The position numbers and the translations under genes were made by a program. DNA of 64,000 nucleotides from Amycolatopsis orientalis DSM 40040 = KCTC 9412. GTDB lineage: Bacteria; Actinomycetota; Actinomycetes; Mycobacteriales; Pseudonocardiaceae. Below the pieces are notes generated by a model. The model was not told the DNA's origin. It made no database searches and saw only the letters and a program-made list of their open reading frames with translations. This document shows, in pieces, positions 19,481-28,136 of this stretch. Location: NCBI RefSeq assembly GCF_000478275.1, contig NZ_ASJB01000017.1:1-64000 (forward strand), read 5' to 3'. Within the stretch, counting starts at the first letter, position 1, and the number at the start of each line of letters is the position of its first letter.

Positions 19481-20481
19481 CCGTTCGTGCCGCACTGGCG
19501 ATGAGCAAGGAGGCCGCGACCGCCGTGCTCACCCCCGGACCCCTGGCCGAACTGGGCCGGATCTGTGACCTCGTCGCGGATCCGGTGCTCGACGACTTCG
19601 CCACCCCCGAGGCGCTCGACGTGCTGAGGGACGTCGAGCTGCTGGTCACCGGCTGGGGTTGCCCGCCGCTCGACGCCGCCGCGCTGGCGGCCGCGCCCCG
19701 GCTGCGCGCGGTCGTCCACACCGCCGGTTCCGTGCACGGGCACGTCACCGGCGACTGCTGGGACCGGGGGATCGAGGTGGCGTCCGCCGCGTCGGCCAAC
19801 GCGCTTCCCGTGGCCGAGTACACGGTGTCGATGATCTTGCTGACCGGCAAGCGCGTCTTCGAAAGCGCCCGCGACTACCGGGCGACCCGGGACCGGGAAG
19901 ACTGGCTCTCGACCCCGTCCGGCGTCGGCAATTTCGGCCGTACGGTGGGAATCCTGTCCGCATCGTTGATCGGGCGCCGGGTGATCGAGCTGCTGCGGCC
20001 GTTCGATCTCCGCGTCCTGCTGCACGATCCCTACGTCACCGACGCGGACGTGGCGGAACTCGGCGTGGAGCGGGTGGGACTCGGCGAGTTGTTCGCCCGT
20101 GGCGACGTCGTCAGCGTGCACACCCCGCTCCTGCCCGAAACCCGTGGCCTGGTCAGCCGCGAGCTGCTCACCTCGATGCGCCCCGACGCCGTCCTGATCA
20201 ACACCGCGCGCGGCGCGGTCGTCGATCAGGACGCGCTCGCCGACGTCACCGCCGACGGCCGGATCAGGGCCGTGCTCGACGTCACCGACCCCGAGGTACT
20301 GCCCCGAGATCATCCTTTGTGGACAAATGAGAACGTTCTGATCACCCCGCATCTGGCCGGATCGCAGGGCAACGAATGGCGGCGGCTGGCCGATCTCGCC
20401 GTCGCGGAGGTCACGCGCTGGGTCTCGGGCGAGGGATTCGCGCATCCGGTCAAGCGCGAGAGGCTGGGAAGGATCGCATGA
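19477..20481 (+). CDS. D-isomer specific 2-hydroxyacid dehydrogenase
   Basis: 334 residues. Catalytic Arg in NTARGAVVDQDAL, Glu in DPEVLPRDHPL and His in ITPHLAGSQG are all present. The nucleotide-binding turn reads VGILSASLIGRRV rather than a standard GxGxxG, as in a subgroup often found beside sugar ABC operons. It probably reduces or oxidises a sugar-derived 2-keto/2-hydroxy acid with NAD(P). It is embedded in the operon by GTGA upstream and ATGA downstream overlaps, so it likely acts on a product of the imported sugar. Confidence 0.88.
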   Translation: MTVRAALAMSKEAATAVLTPGPLAELGRICDLVADPVLDDFATPEALDVLRDVELLVTGWGCPPLDAAALAAAPRLRAVVHTAGSVHGHVTGDCWDRGIEVASAASANALPVAEYTVSMILLTGKRVFESARDYRATRDREDWLSTPSGVGNFGRTVGILSASLIGRRVIELLRPFDLRVLLHDPYVTDADVAELGVERVGLGELFARGDVVSVHTPLLPETRGLVSRELLTSMRPDAVLINTARGAVVDQDALADVTADGRIRAVLDVTDPEVLPRDHPLWTNENVLITPHLAGSQGNEWRRLADLAVAEVTRWVSGEGFAHPVKRERLGRIA

Positions 20482-22313
20482 AGCTCCCCGCTGAGGACAG
20501 GGAACTGAGCCCGCACACCGGGTACACGCGGCGGCATTGGGAGACGGTCGCGGACGGCCTGCTCGACGCGGCCTGGCGCTGGGCGAGCCCGGGCGGCGCG
20601 TTCCTCGACCTGCCGGGGAGGCCGTCGGTCAGCGGCGTCCGCTCCGACGGACTGGAGGGTTACGCGCGCACCTTCCTCGCCGCCGCGTTCCGGGTGGCGG
20701 GCGCCAAGGGCGACGATCCGCACGGCTGGCTCGGTCGTTACGCCGAAGGGATCACCGCCGGTACCCGGGATCCCGGCCGCGAGGACGCCGAATCGTGGCC
20801 GCTCATCCTGGACCACGACGTCCAGGGTCAGCCGATGGTGGAGTCCGCGTCCGTCGCGCTGAGCCTGCGCCTGACCAGGGAATGGCTGTGGGACCGGCTC
20901 GACACCGCGGTGCAGGACCGGGTCGAGGAGTGGCTCCGGGGAGCGTTGCGGCATGTGCCCGCGCCGAACAACTGGTACCTCTTTTCCTCGACCGTGGCGG
21001 GATTCCTGGAGGAGGTCGGCCGCGGCGACGCCGAAACCGCCCGTGCCCGCGAGCGGGCGCTGGGCCTGCTGGAGAGCTGGTATCGCGGCGACGGGTGGTA
21101 CGCCGACGGCGACGGCCGCGCCTTCGACCAGTACAACGGCTGGGCCCTGCATCTGTACCCGGTGCTCGACGGATATCTGACGGGGGAGACGTCCGTCCAC
21201 GGGCGGAGGCTGCGCGAGCATCTGGCGGGTTTCCGCCTGTTCTTCGGCGGTGACGGCGCTCCTGTCTACTTCGGACGGTCGTTGACCTACCGGTTCGCCG
21301 CGGCGTCGGCGATCGGGCTCGGCGCGCTCACCGGGAACACCCCGCTCGGCCCCGGGGTCTCCCGTCGCCTGATGAGCGGGACGCTGCGGTATTTCCTCGA
21401 CCGCGGTTCGGTGGGCGAAGACGGGCTGCTGAGCCTCGGCTGGCACGGACCGCATGACGCGTCGTTGCAGCATTACTCGGGACCGGCTTCCCCTTATTGG
21501 GCGTCGAAGGCGTTCGTCTGCCTGCTGGCACCGCCGGACGATCCTTTGTGGACCGATGTCGAGGGAACGGCGCCGAGTGAAGGCCCGGACACGGTGCTGG
21601 CCATCCCGTCCGCCGGATTGCTCGTGCAGACGACGGGGGCCGACGGCGTCGTCCGGTTGCACAACCACGGCAGCGACCACGTCCGCCCGCACGAACCGGA
21701 CTCCGCCGAGGGCGAGGATCCGCTGTACGCGCGGCACGCCTACTCGACCCGGACGGGGCCGACGGCGATGGGCAATGTCCGGGACAACCATTTCGCCGTC
21801 GTCGTCGGTGGCGTGCGGAGTGCCCGCCGCCGGATCCGGCCGATCGGTGCCGGGAACGGTGACGGCTGGGGGTGGGCGGCGTCGTGGCACAACCCGGTGT
21901 TCGCGGCCGGGCCCCCGATGGTGCCGGGCCTGCGGGTCGAGAGCGTGACGGTCGCGCGGGGCCGGTACGAACTCCGGGTTCACCGCGTGCTCGGCGCACC
22001 GCCCGGGGCCCGGGTCGAACTCACCGGCTGGGCCACCGATCCGGGGGAGTCGGTCTTGCGGCCGCTGCTCGGCTGGACCGGGCAGGACGAACTCCGCGCA
22101 CCCCAGGGCACGGCGTTCACCCGGTGGGCCGTGGTCCCGCGGCTGACCGCGGACGCCGAAGGCACCGCGGTCTTCGCCGCCCTCGCTTCTCTTTCCGCCG
22201 AACCGCAGGAGGGCGTCGAGGTCACCGCGGGTCCTTCCGAGCTCGAAGTCCGGTGGCCCGACGCCTTCGTCACCCGCGTCACCTTCGACCCGATCGAGGT
22301 GACCGGTGCCTGA
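20478..22313 (+). CDS. DUF2264 domain protein, putative glycoside hydrolase
   Basis: 611 residues. The N-terminal two thirds is an alpha-helical barrel of the DUF2264 type (LEGYARTFLAAAFRVAGAKG, NNWYLFSSTVAGFLEEVG, YRGDGWYADGDGRAFDQYNGWALH, VYFGRSLTYRFA), followed by a beta-rich C-terminal part. No signal peptide, so it acts in the cytoplasm on imported material. As I recall, proteins of this type have been linked to beta-glucuronidase family GH154; that assignment needs checking. It is the last gene of the sugar operon and is coupled by ATGA to the dehydrogenase. A family B palindrome follows its stop by 3 bp. Confidence 0.82.
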   Translation: MKLPAEDRELSPHTGYTRRHWETVADGLLDAAWRWASPGGAFLDLPGRPSVSGVRSDGLEGYARTFLAAAFRVAGAKGDDPHGWLGRYAEGITAGTRDPGREDAESWPLILDHDVQGQPMVESASVALSLRLTREWLWDRLDTAVQDRVEEWLRGALRHVPAPNNWYLFSSTVAGFLEEVGRGDAETARARERALGLLESWYRGDGWYADGDGRAFDQYNGWALHLYPVLDGYLTGETSVHGRRLREHLAGFRLFFGGDGAPVYFGRSLTYRFAAASAIGLGALTGNTPLGPGVSRRLMSGTLRYFLDRGSVGEDGLLSLGWHGPHDASLQHYSGPASPYWASKAFVCLLAPPDDPLWTDVEGTAPSEGPDTVLAIPSAGLLVQTTGADGVVRLHNHGSDHVRPHEPDSAEGEDPLYARHAYSTRTGPTAMGNVRDNHFAVVVGGVRSARRRIRPIGAGNGDGWGWAASWHNPVFAAGPPMVPGLRVESVTVARGRYELRVHRVLGAPPGARVELTGWATDPGESVLRPLLGWTGQDELRAPQGTAFTRWAVVPRLTADAEGTAVFAALASLSAEPQEGVEVTAGPSELEVRWPDAFVTRVTFDPIEVTGA

Positions 22314-22316
22314 CTC

Positions 22317-22382
22317 CCGCATTTCGTCCTCTGGATGCGGTACATGCACGTGCAACTACCGCATCCAGAGGACGAAACGCGG
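22317..22382. repeat. Palindromic repeat family B, second locus
   Basis: Long hairpin. The left arm (CCGCATTTCGTCCTCTGGAT then GCGGTA) and right arm (22357-22382) are complementary with one mismatch, around the loop CATGCACGTGCAAC. The loop matches the one at 3019-3034 in kind (GCAC..GCAA). It starts 3 bp after the DUF2264 stop and could end the operon. Confidence 0.88.
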
Positions 22383-22426
22383 AAGTGGGTGTCCTGTGGG
22401 GAAAGTCCCCATCGTCTCCCGGCCAC

Positions 22427-22520
22427 TTGACACCGCGAGAAAGCGCTTTCAAGATTGATCCCACCTCGCTAAGGAGGGCCCTGGGGTCCTGAGTCCCGGT
22501 AGTGAGAAAGCGCTTTCAAA
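22427..22520 (+). promoter_or_regulatory. Promoter with two LacI-type operators
   Basis: GAGAAAGCGCTTTCAA occurs at 22437-22452 and again at 22504-22519, 67 bp apart. TTGACA (22427-22432) and CAAGAT (22450-22455) with 17-base spacing place the first operator in the promoter spacer; the second covers the ribosome site of the oxidoreductase gene. GAAAGCGCTTTC has the central CG palindrome typical of LacI/GalR repressors. The matching repressor is not evident in the window. Confidence 0.75.
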
Positions 22521-22529
22521 GGAGAACGG

Positions 22530-23681
22530 ATGACCACGCGGAAACTCGGCGTCGTGATGAACGGCGTCACCGGGCGGATGGGCTACCGGCAGCACCTGGT
22601 GCGCTCGGTCCTGGCGATCAGGGAGGCGGGCGGGGTCGAACTGTCCGACGGGTCACGGGTCCAGCTGGAGCCGGTCCTGGTGGGGCGCAACGCGGACAAA
22701 CTCGAAGAGATCGCCACCCGGCACGGGCTGACCCGCTGGACCACCGACCTCGACGCGGCGCTCGGCGACGACGACCTCCCGCTCTACTTCGACGCGCAGC
22801 TGACCGCCGTGCGGGAGAAGTCGATCGTCCGCGCCATCGACGCGGGCAAGCACATCTACACCGAGAAGCCGGTCGCGGAGTCGGTCGAGGGCGCGCTCGC
22901 GCTGGCGCGGCACGCGGAGGCGGCCGGGGTCAAGAACGGCGTCGTGCACGACAAGCTGTACCTCCCCGGCCTGCTCAAGCTGAAGCGGCTGATGGACAGC
23001 GGCTTCTTCGGCCAGGTGCTCTCCGTGCGCGGCGAGTTCGGGTACTGGGTCTTCGAGGGCGACTGGCAGAGCGCGCAGCGTCCGAGCTGGAACTACCGCG
23101 CCGAGGACGGCGGCGGCATCGTCGTCGACATGTTCTGCCACTGGAACTACGTGCTGGAGAACCTCTTCGGCGCCGTCAACGCCGTGACCGCGAAGGCCGT
23201 CACCCACATTCCGGAGCGCGTCGACGAGAAGGGCGAGCGTTACGCGGCCACGGCCGACGACGCCGCGTACGCGATCTTCGAGCTCGAAGGCGGCGTCATC
23301 GCCCAGCTCAACTCGTCCTGGTGCGTGCGGGTGCACCGCGACGAACTGGTGGAGTTCCAGGTCGACGGCACCCGCGGCAGCGCGGTCGCCGGCCTGCACA
23401 AATGCGTCATCCAGCCGAGGGAGGCCACGCCGAAGCCGGTGTGGAACCCCGACCTGGCCGAGACGCGGTCCTACCGCGCGCAGTGGCAGGAGGTGCCGGA
23501 CAACGAGGAGTTCGGCAACGGGTTCCGCGCGCAGTGGGAGCAGTTCATCCGGCATGTCGTGGAGGACACGCCGCATCCCTACGACTTCATGGCGGGTGTC
23601 CGCGGCATCCGGCTCGCGGAGGCGGGCCTCGAGTCGTCGCGGGAGAACCGCCGGATCTCGATCGGCAGGGAAACGGCCTAG
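22530..23681 (+). CDS. Gfo/Idh/MocA family oxidoreductase
   Basis: 383 residues. N-terminal NAD(P)-binding Rossmann domain (VVMNGVTGRMGYRQHLVRSV, an unusual dinucleotide turn), EKPVAESVEGALALARHAE with the conserved EKP lysine, and a C-terminal substrate domain with GGGIVVDMFCHWNYVLENLFG. Members oxidise or reduce sugars, inositols or sugar acids. The start ATG follows AAAGGAG, which lies inside a LacI-type operator. It probably processes the sugar imported by the upstream operon, but has separate control. Confidence 0.9.
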   Translation: MTTRKLGVVMNGVTGRMGYRQHLVRSVLAIREAGGVELSDGSRVQLEPVLVGRNADKLEEIATRHGLTRWTTDLDAALGDDDLPLYFDAQLTAVREKSIVRAIDAGKHIYTEKPVAESVEGALALARHAEAAGVKNGVVHDKLYLPGLLKLKRLMDSGFFGQVLSVRGEFGYWVFEGDWQSAQRPSWNYRAEDGGGIVVDMFCHWNYVLENLFGAVNAVTAKAVTHIPERVDEKGERYAATADDAAYAIFELEGGVIAQLNSSWCVRVHRDELVEFQVDGTRGSAVAGLHKCVIQPREATPKPVWNPDLAETRSYRAQWQEVPDNEEFGNGFRAQWEQFIRHVVEDTPHPYDFMAGVRGIRLAEAGLESSRENRRISIGRETA

Positions 23682-24424
23682 CGGCCGAACACGGCTCCCG
23701 GGTCTTCGGCGATCAGCACCGAGATCTCCCGGATCTTCCGGTTCGTGTGCTGCGAAGCCTCGGTGAGCCAGCGGAACGCCTCGTCGGCGTTCAGTTCCAG
23801 ACGCGCCATCACGATGCCCTTCGCGGTGGCGATGGTGTCCCTGGTCTCCAGTGCGGCGACCAGGGTCTCCGCCTGCTTTTCGGCGGCGGCCCAGCGGGTC
23901 GCGGTCAGGATGATCGCCGAGATCGCCGAGGTGAACATCGCGATCAGCGCCGACTCGACAGGGTCGAACGCGTTCTCGGTGTAGCTCCAGATGTTGAGCG
24001 CGCCCGAAAGCGGCTCGGTGTCGCGCCGCTTGAAGCCGTGCCCGTCGTCGGGGACGAACAGCGGGCAGGCCAGGCTGGTCCGGACGCCGAGCTGCTCGGC
24101 GGCGGCCGCGAAATCCGGCCAGCGCCCGGCCGCCGTCTCCAGCCGGGTCCGGACGATGGTCCCGCTGCTCGCCGCGGTCAGGCAGGGACCCTCGTCCGCG
24201 CTGTACTGGGCCTTGTCCAGGGGAAGCAGCGACTCGTCGGTGGCGGCGACGGTGCTCGGATCGTTGTCCTCGTAGAGCGTGACGGTGGCCGCGTCCGCGT
24301 CGGGCAACAGGCCGATCACCTTCTTCGCCACCCGCGCCAAGAGCTCGTCGCGGGACTCGTCGAGCCGGATCGACTCGGTGAGCTCCCGCAACGCCGACGA
24401 GGTGTCGCGGAACTGGTCCATCAT
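23678..24424 (-). CDS. GAF-ANTAR domain regulator (RNA-binding antiterminator type)
   Basis: 248 residues. The GAF sensor domain (about 20-165) includes YSADEGPCLTAASSG and GVRTSLACPLFV. The ANTAR domain (about 180-240) shows RDTIATAKGIVMARLELNADEAFRWLTEASQHTNRKI. ANTAR domains bind paired hairpins in mRNA leaders and prevent termination; GAF-ANTAR proteins are common in actinobacteria for stress signals. The stop overlaps the convergent oxidoreductase stop (CTAG). The start may be either of two Met codons at 24424/24421. Confidence 0.88.
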   Translation of the reverse strand: MMDQFRDTSSALRELTESIRLDESRDELLARVAKKVIGLLPDADAATVTLYEDNDPSTVAATDESLLPLDKAQYSADEGPCLTAASSGTIVRTRLETAAGRWPDFAAAAEQLGVRTSLACPLFVPDDGHGFKRRDTEPLSGALNIWSYTENAFDPVESALIAMFTSAISAIILTATRWAAAEKQAETLVAALETRDTIATAKGIVMARLELNADEAFRWLTEASQHTNRKIREISVLIAEDPGAVFGR

Positions 24425-24550
24425 GTCCCTTTCCCAGGGCCGGCCCGTTTGCGCCGACCACCCGAACGTACTCGGTCCCGCTCCCCGGGCGTTGGACGAT
24501 TCGGGCTAACCCTCGGCCGGTGGCCGCCCGGCGTGGCGAAGGACTCAAGC

Positions 24551-24596
24551 CTCGTGAGTGGTAATGACGGTTCTAACCCTCATTACCACTCACGAG
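24551..24596. repeat. Palindromic intergenic repeat, family A copy 4
   Basis: Inverted repeat with arm CTCGTGAGTGGTAATGACGG plus TT and centre CT; one mismatch in the inner stem (ACGG against CCCT). It lies between divergent genes (24424 and 24640), so it is not at a gene 3' end and cannot simply be a terminator. Confidence 0.88.
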
Positions 24597-24639
24597 ACCG
24601 GGCGTTGCTGAAGTGCGGAATCCGTGCTTCACTCCTTGC

Positions 24640-25239
24640 GTGCCGTACCGACGTACCCCGAAAACGCAGGCCAGGCTGGACTCGCAGCGAGGCGAGATCC
24701 TGGCCGCCGCCATCGCGTTGCTGGCGGAAACCGGCTACGCGGGCTGCTCCATGGCCGCGGTCGCCGCGCGGGCGGGAGTGGGCACCGGCAGCGTGTACCG
24801 GCAGTTCCCGTCCAAGGCCGAGCTGGTCGTCGAGGTCTTCCGCGAAGTCGTCTCCCGGGAGGTCACCGCCGTCGAGGCGGCCGCGTCCCACGGCGACGTC
24901 CGGGAGCGGGTGGTCGCGGTGATCGAGACCTTCGCCGGCCGGGCGCTGAAGGCACCGCGGCTGGCGTACGCGTTGCTGGCCGAACCGGTCGACGCCGTGG
25001 TGGAGGCCGAACGGCTGGTCTTCCGCCGCGCGTTCCGCGACGTGTTCGCGAGGACCATCGCCGACGGCGTCACCAGGGGACTGCTTCCCCCGCAGGACGC
25101 GGAAGCGACCGCCGCCGCACTGGCCGGCGCGGGCGCCGAAATGCTGGTCGGCCCGCTGGCCGGGGACGGCGGCCCGGACACGATCCCGCATCTGGTCACG
25201 TTCACCCTGCGAGCGCTGGGAGGCTCCGATGGCCTTTGA
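24640..25239 (+). CDS. TetR family regulator of the crotonase/diiron operon
   Basis: 199 residues starting VPYRRTPKTQARL, a common beginning for this TetR subgroup; a GTG at 24613 is also in frame. HTH at about 17-62 (GEILAAAIALLAETGYAGCSMAAVAARAGVGTGSVYRQF in register). It overlaps the next gene by 11 bp, so it is the first gene of the operon and probably an autoregulator. No clear ribosome site precedes 24640; it may be leaderless. Confidence 0.85.
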   Translation: MPYRRTPKTQARLDSQRGEILAAAIALLAETGYAGCSMAAVAARAGVGTGSVYRQFPSKAELVVEVFREVVSREVTAVEAAASHGDVRERVVAVIETFAGRALKAPRLAYALLAEPVDAVVEAERLVFRRAFRDVFARTIADGVTRGLLPPQDAEATAAALAGAGAEMLVGPLAGDGGPDTIPHLVTFTLRALGGSDGL

Positions 25240-26110
25240 GACGCTCACCTACCGCGTCCAAGACCGGAAGGCCTACCTGACGTTGAACCGCCCCGAGCGG
25301 CTCAACGCGATCAACGACGTCATGCCCGGCGAGATCCGGCAGGCCGTGGAGCTGGCGAACGAGGACGACGCGGCCCGGGTGATCGTGGTGCGGGGCGAAG
25401 GCCGGTCGTTCTGCGCGGGGTACGACCTCAAGCAGTTCGCCGAGCAGGACACCGAAGGCCGCTGGAATCAGGGCCCGGTCTGGGATCCGGTCAAGGACTA
25501 CCGGGTGATGAAGCGCAACACCGACGACTTCTTCAGCCTGTGGCGGTCGCTGAAACCCACGATCTGCCAGGTCCAGGGCCACGCGATCGCCGGGGGCAGT
25601 GACATCGCGCTCTCGTGCGACGTGCTGATCATGGCGTCCGACGCGCGTATCGGTTACCCGCCCGCGCGGGTCTGGGGCTGCCCGACGACCGCGATGTGGG
25701 TCTACCGCGTCGGGGCCCAGCGAGCGAAGCGGATGCTGCTCACCGGCGACACCATCGACGGCACCACGGCGGCGGACTGGGGACTCGCGCTCGACGCGGT
25801 GGAACCCGAACGGCTGGAAGCCGCCGTCGAGGAACTGGCCGACCGGATGGCCGGGGTGCCGACGAACCAGCTGGTGATGCAGAAGTTGATGATCAACCAG
25901 GCCTACGACAACATGGGCCTGTCCGGCACGCAGACCCTCGCGACGCTGTTCGACGGCATCACCCGGCATACCCCGGAAGGCCGCTGGTTCCGCGAGTTCG
26001 CCGAGCGCGACGGCTTTCACGAAGCGGTGGCCTACCGCGATTCCGGCCAGGTCATCCCGGACGGCGGCGGACCGCTGCCGGAGAACACCGATTCGAGGAG
26101 GTCGTCATGA
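25229..26110 (+). CDS. Crotonase/enoyl-CoA hydratase family protein
   Basis: 293 residues. The crotonase fold includes LTLNRPERLNAI, the first oxyanion loop RSFCAGYDL and the second, HAIAGGSDIALSCDVLIM. The usual catalytic Glu pair position has GYPPARVWGC. Acts on an acyl-CoA thioester (hydration, isomerisation or similar). An insertion of about 25 residues (DTEGRWNQGPVWDPVKDY) near residue 75 resembles a subgroup from mycobacteria and relatives. Its stop overlaps the ATG of the diiron oxygenase gene (ATGA), so the two probably share a pathway. Confidence 0.88.
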   Translation: MAFETLTYRVQDRKAYLTLNRPERLNAINDVMPGEIRQAVELANEDDAARVIVVRGEGRSFCAGYDLKQFAEQDTEGRWNQGPVWDPVKDYRVMKRNTDDFFSLWRSLKPTICQVQGHAIAGGSDIALSCDVLIMASDARIGYPPARVWGCPTTAMWVYRVGAQRAKRMLLTGDTIDGTTAADWGLALDAVEPERLEAAVEELADRMAGVPTNQLVMQKLMINQAYDNMGLSGTQTLATLFDGITRHTPEGRWFREFAERDGFHEAVAYRDSGQVIPDGGGPLPENTDSRRSS

Positions 26111-27009
26111 CCGCGAACACCGGCTCGGCCGACGAGCGGGAGCGGGTCGCCGAGCGCCTGCAACGGTCCTCGGCGCGGTTCTCCTACGATCCCGACGTCG
26201 ATGTCGACTGGCTGGCACCACTGGTCGACGGCGCGTACGGCAAGGCGCCGGAACGCTGTTCCCTGTACGGCACCGAATTGTGGGACCGGCTCGACGAAGG
26301 CCAGCGCGGCGAACTCAGCCGTCAGGAGGCCGCGGCCGCGGCGGCGTCGGGTATCTGGTTCGAGCTGATCCTGATGCAGGGCCTCGTACGCCACGTGTAC
26401 AACAGCGACCCGACGACGCGCAACGCGCAGTACGCGCTCACCGAGATCGCCGACGAATGCCGTCACAGCACCATGTTCGCGCGCTCGATCGCGAAGACGG
26501 GCGGCGTCGTCCGGCGCCCCAGCCGTTCGGCGCACCGGGCGGGCAAGGTGTTCGGCGCCCTCTGCGGACCGGCGTTGCTGTTCGCCGGAGCCATCTACGT
26601 CGAAGAACTCGCCGACGGCATGCAGCGCGAGATGATGCGTGACTCCAGCCTGCAGCCGATGATCCGGATGATCTCGCGGATCCACGTCCTGGAAGAGGCA
26701 CGCCACATCAGCTTCGCCAAGGACGAACTGGGCAGGGCCTGGGCGAGGCACGGCCGCGTCGGCCGCGAACTCCTCCGCTGGGCGATCGCCGCCATGGCCT
26801 TCGTCGCGACGTCGGAGTTGTTGCACCCCAAGGCATACACCTCCGTCGGACTCGACCCGCGCGAAGCCCGACAGGCCGCCGCCGCGAACCCGCACTGGCG
26901 CCGGACCAAGGCGGCATGGGCGGCCAAGGCCGTCGACCACTTCACCGAAATCGGCCTCATCGGCGGCCCGAGCCGAAGGCTGTGGCGCCGCGCCGGCGTC
27001 CTCGGCTGA
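26107..27009 (+). CDS. AurF-like diiron oxygenase
   Basis: 300 residues, mainly helical. Iron ligands can be read in three blocks: EIADECRHSTMF (ExxxxH type), YVEELADGMQ and LEEARHISFAKDE. This is the pattern of the p-aminobenzoate N-oxygenase AurF family, which uses a diiron-oxo centre to oxidise amines or acyl chains. ATGA overlap with the crotonase suggests the substrate may be CoA-linked or fatty-acid-derived. An electron donor gene is not present nearby. Substrate unknown. Confidence 0.85.
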   Translation: MTANTGSADERERVAERLQRSSARFSYDPDVDVDWLAPLVDGAYGKAPERCSLYGTELWDRLDEGQRGELSRQEAAAAAASGIWFELILMQGLVRHVYNSDPTTRNAQYALTEIADECRHSTMFARSIAKTGGVVRRPSRSAHRAGKVFGALCGPALLFAGAIYVEELADGMQREMMRDSSLQPMIRMISRIHVLEEARHISFAKDELGRAWARHGRVGRELLRWAIAAMAFVATSELLHPKAYTSVGLDPREARQAAAANPHWRRTKAAWAAKAVDHFTEIGLIGGPSRRLWRRAGVLG

Positions 27010-27030
27010 ACGAACAGGAAAGGCGGATCC

Positions 27031-27288
27031 ATGTCCTCACGCACCAGCCAGGTCCTCGGCCTCGGTATCGCCGCGACCGGCCTCGCCCACTTCGCCGCCC
27101 CGGCGGCCTTCGAACCCGTGACGCGGATGGCGTTCGCCACCGACACCCGGAACTGGACCTATCGTAACGGTGCCACCGAACTCGCCATCGGCCTCGCGAT
27201 CGCGGCGGGCCCGACCCGGAAGGCCGGGGTCGCGGGACTGGCCGTCTACGCCGGATGGCTGGCCAGGCGGGTTCTCGCCCGGCGCTGA
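27031..27288 (+). CDS. Small membrane protein, DoxX-like
   Basis: 85 residues with three hydrophobic segments (about 7-22, 45-60, 64-80). The layout resembles small DoxX-like or hypothetical actinobacterial membrane proteins. The ATG at 27031 follows GGAAAGG. It lies 21 bp after the diiron oxygenase and is probably the last gene of that operon. I do not recognise a specific function. Confidence 0.75.
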   Translation: MSSRTSQVLGLGIAATGLAHFAAPAAFEPVTRMAFATDTRNWTYRNGATELAIGLAIAAGPTRKAGVAGLAVYAGWLARRVLARR

Positions 27289-27295
27289 ACCCAGC

Positions 27296-27799
27296 TCACG
27301 GGTTCGGCTGCCGGGACCGGTCCTGGTCGATCTGCTCACGAAGGATGTCGCCGTGCCCCGCGTGCCGGGCGAATTCCTCGATCATGGCGAGCAGGGTCCA
27401 GCGCAGGCTGACCGTTCCTTCACCGGGAAAGGTCTTGGTGTCGTCGAGATCGAACCGGCCGGCGATCTCCCGTGACCGCTTGCTCGCCCGTTCGAACTCG
27501 GCGATCACGTCGGCCAGGGTCTCGTCGTCCGTGACGGTGAAGGTGCCCTCGTCCCGCTTCGAGTAGCCGTCGCAGTCGGCTTCGTCGAGTCCCGCCCAGA
27601 AGCGCTGGAACCAGATCCGCTCGGCCGCTGCGGCGTGCTTGAGCAACGAGATCGGCGTCGTCAGCGATGGGACGAGCCGCCGGCGCGCGTCGGCTTCGGA
27701 CAGGCCGCGCGCCGTCTCGATCAGGGCTTCGCGGTTGCGATCGAGCGTGTTCTCGATGACCACACGCTCGGCGCCATCGGTGATTCTGGTGGTACGCAT
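27296..27799 (-). CDS. DinB/DUF664 family protein
   Basis: 167 residues. Four-helix DinB-like fold: LIETARGLSEADARRRLVPS, TTPISLLKHAAAAERIWFQR with the first metal-binding His, and IEEFARHAGHGDILREQID with the late His pair HAGH. Family members are metal-binding, and several actinobacterial ones act as mycothiol-dependent transferases. The ATG at 27799 follows GGAG 8 bases upstream; longer in-frame starts lack family similarity. Confidence 0.85.
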   Translation of the reverse strand: MRTTRITDGAERVVIENTLDRNREALIETARGLSEADARRRLVPSLTTPISLLKHAAAAERIWFQRFWAGLDEADCDGYSKRDEGTFTVTDDETLADVIAEFERASKRSREIAGRFDLDDTKTFPGEGTVSLRWTLLAMIEEFARHAGHGDILREQIDQDRSRQPNP

Positions 27800-28136
27800 G
27801 GGTTTCACTCCATTCTCGGGCAGGATGAGGACCAGGCCGACAAGCCAGGGGAGGGGAAGTGGCCGGACAGAACGCCGCGGCCGAAGTCGAACCAGGTCAG
27901 GAGCGGAACGGTCACTGACGCCTGGTGACGATACGCGGCAGCCTACACCAGCGTTGACGTCGAAATCGCGACCGCGCTCGCAGTCGGCGACGGCACGGTG
28001 AAACGCACGTGGTGCGCCTGCTGGATAGATCCGCTCGAAACATCGTTTTCGCTGTTCACGGGCGGTCTGAGGGGTTGAGCGGATACGTATCGCTGTCGTA
28101 TGGTGACCAGTGGTTACCAACGACGGGGAGGCGTTT
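27800..28136. other. Intergenic region between DinB-type gene and type VII operon
   Basis: 337 bp between divergent genes. It should hold promoters for both. A small palindrome ATACGTAT lies at about 28083-28090. No further gene or repeat seen. Confidence 0.5.

Noticed and set aside
20310..22355. 681-codon minus-strand frame opposite the DUF2264 gene
   Set aside because: Antisense shadow rich in Arg/Pro/Gly; the operon overlaps and DUF2264 motifs are on the plus strand.
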